Source: an uncultured Alphaproteobacteria bacterium
Lineage (GTDB): Bacteria > Pseudomonadota > Alphaproteobacteria > Parvibaculales > Parvibaculaceae
Assembly: GCA_903889655.1 (NCBI GenBank)
Contig: CAISYL010000212.1
Location: 1 to 40,094 of the forward strand
DNA length: 40,094 nt
Direction: 5' to 3'
The notes beneath the pieces were generated by a model. That model saw nothing but the letters and a program-made list of their open reading frames with translations. It searched no databases and had not been told where the DNA came from. Position numbers and translations under genes: made by a program. Shown here in pieces: positions 8,002-15,424 of the stretch. Within the stretch, counting starts at the first letter, position 1. Every line of letters starts with the position of its first letter.

Positions 8002-8062
8002 GCGGATGCTATAGAGTCGCGCCAAACCGAAACTCAGCCAGTTCAAACTCAGGGAGAACGCC

Positions 8063-8833
8063 ATGGACCTCCATCTCAAGGGCAAGAAGGCCGTCGTCAC
8101 CGGCGCCACGCGCGGCATCGGCCGCGCCATCGCCGAAACGCTGGCCGCCGAGGGCGCCGATGTCGCGATCTGCGCGCGCAACCAGCTTCAGGTCAACGAG
8201 ACGGTCGAGTCGCTCTCGAAGAAGGGCGTGAAGGCCTTCGGCGGCGTGGTCGACATCGCCGACGAGGCGGGCTTCAAGGCCTGGATCGCCGAAGCGGGCC
8301 AGCTGCTCGGTGGCATCGACATTCTGGTCTCGAACGCCTCGGCGCTCCAGAACGGCAATGCCGAAGCCGCCTGGAAGGCAGGCTTCGAGGTCGACGTCCT
8401 CGGCGCTGTCCGCGCCACCGACGCGGCCATGCCCTTCCTCGAAAAATCCGCCGAGAAACACGGCGACGCCGCCATCGTCATCATCTCGTCGATCTCCGCC
8501 GCCGAAACGACCTACGGCAATTCCTACGGGGCGATGAAGGCCGCGCAGATCCACTTCGCGAAAGGTCTCGCCAAGGAAAAGGCCGGCAAGCATGTCCGGG
8601 TCAACACCGTCTCTCCGGGTACGGTCTATTTCAAGGGCGGCGTCTGGGACATGATCGAGCAGCACATGCCCGATACCTTCAAGGACGCGATGCGCCGCAA
8701 CCCCACCGGCCGCATGGCGACGCCGCAGGACATCGCCAACGCGACCGTCTTCCTGACGAGCCCCGTCTCATCCTTCACGACGGGCATCAACATGGTCGTC
8801 GACGGCGCGATGACCAGCCGCGTGAATTTCTAA
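8063..8833 (+). CDS. Short-chain dehydrogenase/reductase (SDR)
   Basis: 256 residues, a classical cytosolic SDR. The dinucleotide-binding TGATRGIG is at 13-20 and NAS at 91-93. The catalytic set is Ser142/143, Tyr155 and Lys159 (SYGAMK). ICARN after the second strand, with a basic residue, is compatible with NADP(H), but this is weak. The end VDGAMTSRVNF is usual for the family. AGGGAG lies 7 bases before the ATG. It is a single gene downstream of the antiporter with a 61-base gap. The substrate, probably a hydroxyacyl or alcohol/ketone, is not recognisable. Confidence 0.9.
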   Translation: MDLHLKGKKAVVTGATRGIGRAIAETLAAEGADVAICARNQLQVNETVESLSKKGVKAFGGVVDIADEAGFKAWIAEAGQLLGGIDILVSNASALQNGNAEAAWKAGFEVDVLGAVRATDAAMPFLEKSAEKHGDAAIVIISSISAAETTYGNSYGAMKAAQIHFAKGLAKEKAGKHVRVNTVSPGTVYFKGGVWDMIEQHMPDTFKDAMRRNPTGRMATPQDIANATVFLTSPVSSFTTGINMVVDGAMTSRVNF

Positions 8834-8844
8834 GGAAGAGGCGG

Positions 8845-9198
8845 TTGGCCGGAAAAAGCTGGCAGGACGTCGAGGCGGAAATCCGTCATATCGTCACGGG
8901 GAGTTCTGAAAAATTCTCCAGGGACACACTTGTGCAAGTCTCCGACTTTGTGATGCTCGCGCGCGAGTGCTGCCCCGTGCCTGATAACGTTGGAAAGGGG
9001 TACCGGGCCACCCTCTCGCTCTATTGGGCTGCGGAGTCCTTTGAGGTCGAAATCTTTGCGGATCGCCTCGAGCTCTACCGGTTCTTCGGCGGACGGACGG
9101 AGATTCGCCACGTTGAGCACGTGGCGGGTTCGCCATTTCCTCAAGAACTGGCAGCTGAACTTCCGAAGCGCGGGGCGGGCGATCGCCTCACCCCTTGA
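8845..9198 (+). CDS. Hypothetical protein, TTG start
   Basis: A possible 117-residue protein starting at TTG (8845) just after AAGGAAGAG, 11 bases past the SDR stop. I do not recognise a family. The sequence alternates polar and hydrophobic residues as in a small alpha/beta domain (YRATLSLYWAAESFEVEIFADRLELYRFFGG). Its codons are less GC-biased than the SDR's. Its end overlaps the convergent amidotransferase gene by 11 bases. Coding is supported by the ribosome site and tight placement after the SDR, not by homology. It could be co-transcribed with the SDR. Confidence 0.5.
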   Translation: MAGKSWQDVEAEIRHIVTGSSEKFSRDTLVQVSDFVMLARECCPVPDNVGKGYRATLSLYWAAESFEVEIFADRLELYRFFGGRTEIRHVEHVAGSPFPQELAAELPKRGAGDRLTP

Positions 9199-9913
9199 GC
9201 CCCATCCACCGCGCCATCACCCGCCGCGCAAAGGCCTGCTGCGGCGAAAGCACTTCGTCGATCGGCCCGATCTCGGCGGCGATGGCGTCGAGCGGCACGC
9301 CCTGCTGCCGCGCCCGCATCCCCATCCAGTCGTCCAGCGTCTCGCGCGTGAGTTCGAGATGGAACTGGAACGCATAGGTGCCGCGTCCGATGCGGAACGA
9401 CTGGTTCGGGCAGCCTTCCCGCGTCGAAAGCTGAACCGCGCCCTCCGGAATCCCGAACGTGTCCTGATGCCACTGCACGATGCGAAGCCCCGGCTCCGCA
9501 TCCTTCAGCAGCGCGTCGTCCTCCGCCGCCGGCAGCCATCTCTGCGGCAGGAATCCGAACTCGACCAGATCGTCCATCTTCCAGACATCCGCGCCGAACG
9601 CGCTCGCGACAAGCTGCGAACCGAGACAGACGCCCATCACCGGCTTCTCCGCCGCGTGAAATCCGCGAATGAGTTTCCGCGTCTCCTCGATGAAGGGAAA
9701 TTGATCCGCCTCGTAAACCCCCATCGGCCCGCCCATCACCACGAGCGCGTCATGCGCGTCGTGGCCTTCCGGCACCGGCTCCAGCGGCAACGCCGGATCG
9801 CCGAACCCGTAATGAACGAGCCGCACATCGCAGTCGGCCCCCCGCGCCCGCGCCTCTTCAAGCAGCACACCGGGCGGCGACGTCACATCGTTGACGAGAA
9901 AGAGAATACGCAT
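9188..9913 (-). CDS. Class I glutamine amidotransferase-like protein
   Basis: 241 residues with the class I (triad) amidotransferase fold throughout and no synthetase domain. The nucleophile is Cys96 in GVCLGSQL; His185 and Glu187 in FQFHLEL complete the triad. The oxyanion region GGPMGVYE is at 61-68. In this stand-alone group (GMP-synthase-like amidotransferases) substrates include gamma-glutamyl compounds such as gamma-glutamyl-putrescine, but many members have no assigned role. No polyamine genes are adjacent. The ATG has no strong ribosome site. The gene converges on the hypothetical TTG-start ORF. Confidence 0.88.
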   Translation of the reverse strand: MRILFLVNDVTSPPGVLLEEARARGADCDVRLVHYGFGDPALPLEPVPEGHDAHDALVVMGGPMGVYEADQFPFIEETRKLIRGFHAAEKPVMGVCLGSQLVASAFGADVWKMDDLVEFGFLPQRWLPAAEDDALLKDAEPGLRIVQWHQDTFGIPEGAVQLSTREGCPNQSFRIGRGTYAFQFHLELTRETLDDWMGMRARQQGVPLDAIAAEIGPIDEVLSPQQAFARRVMARWMGLKG

Positions 9914-9956
9914 GGGGGAGGGGACTCTCGTTTACTCAGGCGGCGCAAAACAAAAA

Positions 9957-10003
9957 CCTCATCCTGAGGAGGCGCGCAAGCGCCGTCTCGAAGGAGGGCC
10001 GCA
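9957..10003. repeat. Palindromic repeat, CCTCATCCTGAGG type
   Basis: CCTCATCCTGAGG with GGCGCGCAAGCGCC and TCTCGAAGGAGGG is a recognisable dispersed alphaproteobacterial repeat: a short CCTCATCCTGAGG palindrome plus a GGCGC/GCGCC hairpin. It begins just upstream of the amidotransferase start and ends a few bases past the iminopeptidase stop. Confidence 0.65.
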
Positions 10004-10006
10004 TCC

Positions 10007-10972
10007 TCACCCCTTCGCGAACCGGTCGCTCGCCCTCACCATCACATCGACGATCCCCGGCTCCGTCGCCGTATGCCCGGCATCCGGCACGATGTTCAAT
10101 TCCGCGTCCGGCCACGCCTTCGACAATTCCCAGGCCGTGAACATCGGCGTCACCACGTCGTAGCGGCCTTGCGCGATCACGCCCGGAATGCCCTTGAGCT
10201 TGCCCGCGTTGCGGATCAGCTGGTCCTGCGGTTTGAAGAAGCCCTCGTTCATGAAGTAGTGACACTCGATCCGTGCAAATGCGATTGCGAAATGCCCGTC
10301 GGCGAAGCGCGCCACGCGTTCGGCATCGGGAAAGAGCGACAGCGTCGTCCCCTCCCATGTGCTCCAGGCCTTGGCGCAGAGAAGCTTCTCGGCCTCGTCG
10401 TCGCCCGTCAGCCGCTTGTAATAGGCGGCCATCAGGTTGCCGCGTTCGGCCTCCGGGATCGGCGCCACGAAATGTTCCCAGGCGTCGGGGAAAAGCGCGT
10501 CGGTTCCCTCCTGATAGAACCAGTCGAGCTCGCGCTTCCGAAGCGTGAAGATGCCGCGCAGGATGATCTCGCTGACGCGCTCCGGATGCGTCTCGGCATA
10601 AGCGAGCGCCAGCGTCGAGCCCCAGGAGCCGCCGCAAAGCTGCCAGCGCTCGATCTTGAGATGCTCGCGCAACCGCTCCATGTCGGCGACGAGATCCCAG
10701 GTCGTGTTCTCGCGGAGTTCGGCGTGCGGCGTCGACTTGCCGCTGCCGCGCTGGTCGAACAGCACGATCCGGTAGGCCCTGGGGTCGTGCGTCCGCCGCA
10801 TGGTCGGGTTCGATCCGCCCCCTGGGCCCCCGTGGATGATGGCGACGGGCTTTCCCTCCGGGTTGCCGCATTCCTCGAAATAGATCGTGTGGAGGTCCGA
10901 GACCTTGAGCATGCCCGTCCGGAAGGGCTCGATTTCGGGGTAAAGTGTCCGTCGTGCGGCAGTGTCGAACAT
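10007..10972 (-). CDS. pip: Proline iminopeptidase (peptidase S33)
   Basis: 321 residues, close to the family norm of about 310-320. It removes N-terminal proline from peptides in the cytoplasm. HGGPGGG (48-54), the oxyanion-hole motif of this group, is followed by DQRGSGKS, the nucleophile elbow GGSWGS with Ser116, an Asp in GRYDVVTP and a His in DAGHTATEP. The ATG at 10972 (MFDTAARRTLYPEIEPF) was chosen because AGGA lies 6 bases upstream and homologues begin at this PxIxPF region; an in-frame ATG further upstream adds 27 unconserved residues. It is divergent from nrdA. Confidence 0.93.
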   Translation of the reverse strand: MFDTAARRTLYPEIEPFRTGMLKVSDLHTIYFEECGNPEGKPVAIIHGGPGGGSNPTMRRTHDPRAYRIVLFDQRGSGKSTPHAELRENTTWDLVADMERLREHLKIERWQLCGGSWGSTLALAYAETHPERVSEIILRGIFTLRKRELDWFYQEGTDALFPDAWEHFVAPIPEAERGNLMAAYYKRLTGDDEAEKLLCAKAWSTWEGTTLSLFPDAERVARFADGHFAIAFARIECHYFMNEGFFKPQDQLIRNAGKLKGIPGVIAQGRYDVVTPMFTAWELSKAWPDAELNIVPDAGHTATEPGIVDVMVRASDRFAKG

Positions 10973-11142
10973 GTGGAATCCTGCGCTTTCGCTGCTGGCA
11001 AATGGGTGGGGAATCCCTTCCGGCATTCCGCCGCGCGTGGGGCCTTCCGTCAACCGGAATCAAGCTCTTGATAATGCGAAGTTTTTCGCCTCGACGCTGC
11101 GTCCGTGTGGCTTCGGTTAACCACTTTTTTGTCTTTCGACTG

Positions 11143-11189
11143 ACACAAGTCGTTGACGTGAATCGCAGCTTGGCTACTATATGTGGACG
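11143..11189 (+). promoter_or_regulatory. nrdA promoter with two candidate NrdR boxes
   Basis: Box 1 (11143-11158) is ACACAAGTCGTTGACG and box 2 (11174-11189) is CTACTATATGTGGACG. Against the known NrdR core CwATATATwG, box 2 matches 8 of 10; box 1 keeps only the outer CAA...TTG. Their starts are 31 bases apart (15-base gap), the spacing known for paired NrdR boxes. TTGACG (11153-11158) and TACTAT (11175-11180), 16 bases apart, make a plausible sigma-70 promoter lying inside the boxes, so NrdR would block RNA polymerase. The spacing is the strongest support; box 1 alone is weak. Confidence 0.6.
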
Positions 11190-11251
11190 CGTCGCGCTTC
11201 GGCGAAGCACTAGATAGAGCAGAAGCCGGCGTCATCATCGAAATCTGAGTT

Positions 11252-11345
11252 CTGCCCGACACGCCGGGCAGATAGACGGCGAAGGTTTAGGCCTTCTGCC
11301 GACGGGGATTTGTCGCGCTTTGCCGTGGCGGCGGACGAAAGCGCG
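11252..11345 (+). promoter_or_regulatory. Structured 5' leader of nrdA
   Basis: Three hairpins follow one another between the proposed promoter and nrdA: 11252-11271 (CTGCCC/GGGCAG), 11277-11301 (CGGC-GAAGG with CCTTC-T-GCCG, loop TTTAGG) and 11314-11345 (perfect 8-bp CGCGCTTT/AAAGCGCG). The leader would be about 180 nucleotides. No known riboswitch is recognised and no U-tract follows, so attenuation by termination is not obvious. The stems are seen; a function is inference. Confidence 0.45.
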
Positions 11346-11370
11346 TAGAGGGCCAAGGGGAACAAAGAAA

Positions 11371-13362
11371 ATGCTGAACGACACGTCGAAGGCAGCCGAG
11401 CTGAACGAGATCGAGGCGACGCTGTCCGGTCTCATCACGGGCGACCGCGCGCCGAAGCGCGCCGAAGCGCGCCGGCCGCGCGCCGACCTTCTGCAGCCGG
11501 AAATGCCCTTCGGCGAGATGGATCAGGCCGTGCAGCACGAGCGCGGCTATCGCGTGAAGGTCGATCACGGCCGCGACGCGCTGCTGACCGAATTCGGCAA
11601 GGCGACGCTCCGCGACCGCTATCTGATGCCCGGCGAGTCGTTTCAGGATCTCTTCGCCCGCGTCGCGTCCTATTACGCTGACGACGAGGCCCATGCCCAG
11701 CGCCTCTACGACTACATCTCGAAGCTCTGGTTCATGCCCGCGACGCCCGTTCTGTCGAATGGCGGCACCAAGCGCGGCCTGCCGATCTCCTGCTTTCTCA
11801 ACGAAGCGTCGGACAGCCTCGAAGGCATTGTCGGCCTCTGGAACGAGAATGTCTGGCTCGCGGCCAAGGGCGGCGGCATCGGCTCCTATTGGGGCAATCT
11901 GCGCTCCATCGGCGAAACGGTGCATGGCAACGGCAAGACCTCCGGCATCATTCCCTTCATCCGCGTCATGGATTCGCTGACGCTGGCGATCTCGCAAGGT
12001 TCGCTCCGTCGTGGGAGCGCCGCCGTCTATCTCCCGGTCGATCATCCGGAGATCGAGGAGTTCATGGAAATCCGCCGTCCGACCGGTGGCGATCCGAACC
12101 GCAAGGCGCTGAACCTCCATCACGGCATCCTCGTCTCCGACGCCTTCATGCGCGCCGTCGAGGCCGATGGCGACTGGGAGCTGAAGAGCCCGAAGGACCG
12201 TTCGGTCCAGAAGACCGTCTCCGCGCGTTCGCTCTGGATCCGCATGCTGACCTCGCGCATCGAAACGGGCGAGCCCTACATCGTCTTCAAGGACACCGTG
12301 AACAACGCGCGGCCCGAGTACCACAAGCTCGCCGGCCTCGAGGTCAAGACCTCGAACCTCTGCGCCGAGATCACGCTGCCGACCGGCGTCGATCATCACG
12401 GCCAGAACCGCACGGCGGTCTGCTGCCTCTCCTCGCTCAACTTCGAAACCTTCTTCGAGTGGCAGGATCACCCGACCTTCATCGAGGATGCGATGCGCTT
12501 CCTCGACAACGTGCTGGAAGATTTCATCCAGCGCGCGCCCGACGAAATGGCGCGGGCCAAATACGCCGCCGCGCGCGAGCGCTCGGTTGGACTCGGCATC
12601 ATGGGTTTTCACTCCTTCCTGCAGGCCAACATGATCCCCTTCGAGGGCGTGATGGCGAAGGTCTGGAACAAGCGCATGTTCAGCCACATCAAGACGCAGG
12701 TCGACGCCGCCTCGAAGAAGCTCGCCGACGAACGCGGCGCCTGCCCGGATGCGGCGGAATACGGCTTCCACGAGCGCTTCTCGAACAAGACGGCGATCGC
12801 GCCGACCGCCTCGATCTCGATCATCACCGGCGGCACCTCGCCGGGCATCGAGCCGATCGCGGCGAACAGCTTCACGCACAAGACGCTGTCGGGCTCCTTC
12901 AACGTGCGCAACCGTCATCTGACGAAGCTTCTCGAGGAGAAGGGTCAGAACACGGACGACGTATGGTCTTCCATCGTCACCAATGGCGGTTCCGTGCAGC
13001 ATCTCGATTTCCTTTCGGATGAAGAAAAGGACGTCTTCAAGACGGCCTTCGAACTCGACCAGCGCTGGGTGATCGAGCATGCCGGCGACCGCGCCCCGAT
13101 GATCGATCAGGCGCAGTCGGTGAACCTCTTCCTCGCGGCCGACGTCCACAAGCGCGACCTCCACCAGCTCCACTTCCAGGCATGGAAGAAGGGCGTGAAG
13201 AGCCTCTATTACTGCCGCTCGCTCTCGATCCAGCGCGCCGAAAAGGCCGAAGTGATCGCGCTCGTCCCGGCCAAGAAGCTCGACGTCAAAACCCTCGATC
13301 AGGTCGCGAGCGAAAGCCGCCGCGAAACGGTCGAATACGACGAATGCCTGGCCTGCCAGTGA
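11371..13362 (+). CDS. nrdA: Ribonucleotide reductase class I, large (alpha) subunit
   Basis: 663 residues. It reduces ribonucleoside diphosphates to deoxy forms using the radical made by NrdB. The ten-stranded barrel residues are visible: Cys141 (PISCFLN) and Cys351/352 as the redox pair, Asn329-Cys331-Glu333 (SNLCAEI) at the active site, the radical-transfer tyrosines in LYYCRS, and the C-terminal pair Cys659/Cys662 (CLAC) that is recharged by thioredoxin. The barrel's helical domain begins about residue 55 and no N-terminal ATP-cone is present, so the dATP overall-activity switch is apparently missing. The ATG at 11371 follows AAGGGGAAC. nrdB lies 544 bases downstream rather than adjacent, with a small ORF and a repeat between them. 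Confidence 0.95.
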   Translation: MLNDTSKAAELNEIEATLSGLITGDRAPKRAEARRPRADLLQPEMPFGEMDQAVQHERGYRVKVDHGRDALLTEFGKATLRDRYLMPGESFQDLFARVASYYADDEAHAQRLYDYISKLWFMPATPVLSNGGTKRGLPISCFLNEASDSLEGIVGLWNENVWLAAKGGGIGSYWGNLRSIGETVHGNGKTSGIIPFIRVMDSLTLAISQGSLRRGSAAVYLPVDHPEIEEFMEIRRPTGGDPNRKALNLHHGILVSDAFMRAVEADGDWELKSPKDRSVQKTVSARSLWIRMLTSRIETGEPYIVFKDTVNNARPEYHKLAGLEVKTSNLCAEITLPTGVDHHGQNRTAVCCLSSLNFETFFEWQDHPTFIEDAMRFLDNVLEDFIQRAPDEMARAKYAAARERSVGLGIMGFHSFLQANMIPFEGVMAKVWNKRMFSHIKTQVDAASKKLADERGACPDAAEYGFHERFSNKTAIAPTASISIITGGTSPGIEPIAANSFTHKTLSGSFNVRNRHLTKLLEEKGQNTDDVWSSIVTNGGSVQHLDFLSDEEKDVFKTAFELDQRWVIEHAGDRAPMIDQAQSVNLFLAADVHKRDLHQLHFQAWKKGVKSLYYCRSLSIQRAEKAEVIALVPAKKLDVKTLDQVASESRRETVEYDECLACQ

Positions 13363-13373
13363 AGATAGTAATA

Positions 13374-13610
13374 ATGGCTATCGCGGAAGCATACTTGAGG
13401 CAGCAACTCACTCTAGCGAGAGAGACGCGCATTCAATTCGACAAGCTCAACCCACATTGGGCTAGTGATGGCGACAAGTCTGCTGTGCGTATGCGGTTGG
13501 TACATCGAGCCGCCGATATCAGCTCAGATTTGGAGGCCGTTCGTTCCGGCGGCGTGGCAAGAAGGTGCGAAGAAGTCCTCCAAGGATCTCTGCCAGTCTT
13601 CGCTCGCTGA
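13374..13610 (+). CDS. Small hypothetical protein between nrdA and nrdB
   Basis: 78 residues from ATG 13374, or 83 from an in-frame GTG at 13359 that overlaps the nrdA stop (GTGA). I recognise no family. The sequence is charged and probably helical (AEAYLRQQLTLARETRIQFDKLNPHWASDGDKSAVRMRLVHRAA begins it, in two stretches). Its codons differ sharply from nrdA: CTA, AGA, AGG, TTG, GTA, CGA and GGA are used, all rare in the neighbours. That suggests recent acquisition. The GTGA overlap would couple its translation to nrdA. There is no clear ribosome site for the ATG, so expression is uncertain. Confidence 0.5.
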   Translation: MAIAEAYLRQQLTLARETRIQFDKLNPHWASDGDKSAVRMRLVHRAADISSDLEAVRSGGVARRCEEVLQGSLPVFAR

Positions 13611-13614
13611 TTAA

Positions 13615-13650
13615 CGTCATGGCCCGGCTTGACCGGGCCATCCACGTCTT
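13615..13650. repeat. Palindromic repeat, family A (copy 2)
   Basis: CGTC, then ATGGCCCGG (13619-13627), loop CTTGA, CCGGGCCAT (13633-13641), and the tail CCACGTCTT. It has the same order as copies at 2362-2393 and 22394-22496. It begins 5 bases after the stop of the foreign-looking ORF. Confidence 0.8.
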
Positions 13651-13667
13651 CCCGTCCCCCGGAAACG

Positions 13668-13691
13668 AAAAAACCTCCCGTTGCGGGGAGG
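13668..13691 (-). terminator. Rho-independent terminator facing the minus strand
   Basis: On the minus strand CCTCCC-loop-GGGAGG (13691-13674, 6 bp, loop CGCAAC) is followed by TTTTTT (13673-13668). On the plus strand the run is upstream, so it cannot serve nrdA. No minus-strand gene is visible to the right. It may end a small antisense RNA from the 13.69-13.9 kb region, or simply belong to the neighbouring repeat. Confidence 0.5.
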
Positions 13692-13906
13692 CTTGAGGCA
13701 TCGGATACACGTCTGGAGATACCAGATAAGTGGGAAGGAGCGTCACGCTGGTCAAGGGGTGACGTGCACATAAAGAAGTTTCTGTGGAAAAGCCTTGGGG
13801 CGGCGCGCTTCCCGCGACTCCTGACGGTTCCGACCCGCTAAAATCTTATCCCCGCCCGATGCGGGAAGCAGGCGAGGCTATCCCGCCCGCAGTGAGGAGA
13901 AAGCCC

Positions 13907-14866
13907 ATGTCCCTTCTCGAAGAACGTCACGTCTACAAGCCCTTCCGTTATCCCTGGGCCTATGAGGCCTGGCTGACGCAGCAACGCATCCATTGGCTGC
14001 CGGAGGAAGTTCCGCTGGCGGACGATGTGAAGGACTGGGCGAAGAAGCTCTCCGACGGCGAGCGCAACCTTCTGACGCAGATTTTCCGCTTCTTCGTCCA
14101 GGCCGACGTCGAAGTGAACAACTGCTACATGAAGCACTATTCGCGCGTCTTCAAGCCGACCGAAGTGCAGATGATGCTGTCGGCCTTCTCCAACATGGAG
14201 ACGATCCACATCTCGGCCTATTCGCATCTGCTCGATACGATCGGCATGCCGGAATCCGAATACGAAGCCTTCATGAAATACAAGCAGATGAAGGACAAGT
14301 ACGACTACATGCAGGAATGGGGCGTCGACACCAAGGAAGACATCGCGAAGACGCTCGCGGTCTTCGGCGCCTTCACCGAAGGCGTGCAGCTTTTCGCCTC
14401 TTTCGCGATCCTGATGAACTTCCCGCGCTTCAACAAGATGAAGGGCATGGGCCAGATCATCACATGGTCGGTGCGCGACGAGTCGCTGCACACCAATTCC
14501 GCGATCAAGCTCTTCCGCACCTTCGTCGAGGAAAACCCGGAAGTCTGGAACGACGGCTTGCAGCGCGACATCTACAAGGCCTGCGAAACGATCATCCATC
14601 ACGAGGACGCCTTCATCGACCTCGCCTTCGAGATGGGCTCGATCGAGGGGCTGACGGCCGCGGAAGTGAAGAGCTACATTCGCTACATCGCCGACCGCCG
14701 CCTGACGCAGCTCAACCTCCAGCCCATCTACCGCACGGACAAGAACCCGCTGCCCTGGATGGACGAGATGCTGAACGGCATCGAGCACGCGAACTTCTTC
14801 GAAAACCGCGCCACGGAATATTCGAAAGCCTCGACCAAGGGCACCTGGGACGAAGCCTTCGATTGA
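13907..14866 (+). CDS. nrdB: Ribonucleotide reductase class I, small (beta) subunit
   Basis: 319 residues, the compact form of the subunit (E. coli NrdB has 376). It houses the metal cofactor that makes the radical. Ligands visible: Asp67 (FFVQADVEV), Glu98 and His101 (METIH), Glu158 (AFTEGVQ), Glu192 and His195 (RDESLH). Tyr105, four residues after His101, is in the position of the stable tyrosyl radical, which points to class Ia/Ib chemistry and not the Tyr-less class Ic. No ATP-cone is fused. GTGAGGAGAAA precedes the ATG. Being 544 bases from nrdA, it may have its own promoter; a DnaA-box-like TGTGGAAAA lies at 13783. Confidence 0.95.
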   Translation: MSLLEERHVYKPFRYPWAYEAWLTQQRIHWLPEEVPLADDVKDWAKKLSDGERNLLTQIFRFFVQADVEVNNCYMKHYSRVFKPTEVQMMLSAFSNMETIHISAYSHLLDTIGMPESEYEAFMKYKQMKDKYDYMQEWGVDTKEDIAKTLAVFGAFTEGVQLFASFAILMNFPRFNKMKGMGQIITWSVRDESLHTNSAIKLFRTFVEENPEVWNDGLQRDIYKACETIIHHEDAFIDLAFEMGSIEGLTAAEVKSYIRYIADRRLTQLNLQPIYRTDKNPLPWMDEMLNGIEHANFFENRATEYSKASTKGTWDEAFD

Positions 14867-14888
14867 GGTGGCCGGATAAATATATTGG

Positions 14889-14974
14889 TGTCATCCCGGC
14901 TTTATGCCGGGATCCAGGAGCGGCTGGTTGAGCATTCGACGCCCCTGGGCCCCGGAACGAGTCCGGGGTGACGG
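14889..14974. repeat. Paired palindromic repeat, GTCATCCCGGC type
   Basis: ATCCCGGC (14893-14900) and GCCGGGAT (14906-14913) form one hairpin; CCCCGGA (14950-14956) and TCCGGGG (14962-14968) followed by TGACG form the other. The ends GTCAT/TGACG and GATCCAG/CTGGGC also pair roughly, giving a two-armed element typical of alphaproteobacterial intergenic repeats. It lies between nrdB and the EamA gene and would shield the 3' end of the nrdB message. Confidence 0.8.
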
Positions 14975-14994
14975 CGTGGGGAGGAGACAGGGCC

Positions 14995-15423
14995 ATGAAC
15001 CTCACCACCTCCTGGATCTTCTGGGCTTTCCTCTCCGCCTGCTTCGCGGCGCTGACTGCGATCTTCGCCAAGGTCGGCGTCGAGAACGTCAATTCCGATC
15101 TCGCGACGCTGATCCGCACCGTCGTCATCTTCGTGACGCTCGCCTTGATCCTCGCCGCCATCGGCGAACTCAAAAGGCCCGAAGCTCTCTCCGCCCGCAC
15201 ATGGATATTCCTGATCCTCTCGGGCCTCGCCACCGGCGGCTCGTGGATATGTTACTTCCGTGCCCTGAAGATCGGGCAGGCAGCGCAGGTTGCGCCCATC
15301 GACAAGCTCTCGGTCGTCATGGTCGCGATCTTCGGCGCGGTCTTCCTCGGCGAGAAACTCTCGATGATCGGCTGGCTCGGCGTCGCCCTTATCGGCCTCG
15401 GCGCCATCCTCGTCGCACTCTGA
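14995..15423 (+). CDS. Half-size EamA/DMT-family membrane protein
   Basis: 142 residues with one EamA domain: about five hydrophobic helices (WIFWAFLSACFAALTAIFAKVG, the TLIRTVVIFVTLALILAAIG region, WIFLILSGLATGGSWICYF, the PIDKLSVVMVAIFGAVFLGE region, then the last helix to the C-terminus). Full drug/metabolite transporters carry two such domains in about 300 residues; this one must dimerise to make a pore. A strong GGAGGAGACAGG precedes the ATG. It converges on the LysR gene with one base between stops. The transported compound is unknown. Confidence 0.85.
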   Translation: MNLTTSWIFWAFLSACFAALTAIFAKVGVENVNSDLATLIRTVVIFVTLALILAAIGELKRPEALSARTWIFLILSGLATGGSWICYFRALKIGQAAQVAPIDKLSVVMVAIFGAVFLGEKLSMIGWLGVALIGLGAILVAL

Positions 15424-15424
15424 C

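Noticed and set aside
11106-11131. GTGG/CCAC hairpin with TTTTTT upstream of the nrd promoter
   Set aside because: The stem is only 4 bp and no gene ends there on the plus strand, so I do not call it a terminator.
11287-13173. A 628-codon minus-strand frame opposite nrdA
   Set aside because: It is the antisense shadow of nrdA, low in family motifs, with no ribosome site.
13519-13755. 78-codon minus-strand ORF upstream of nrdB
   Set aside because: It runs through the palindromic repeat and the minus-strand terminator and has no recognisable protein sequence.
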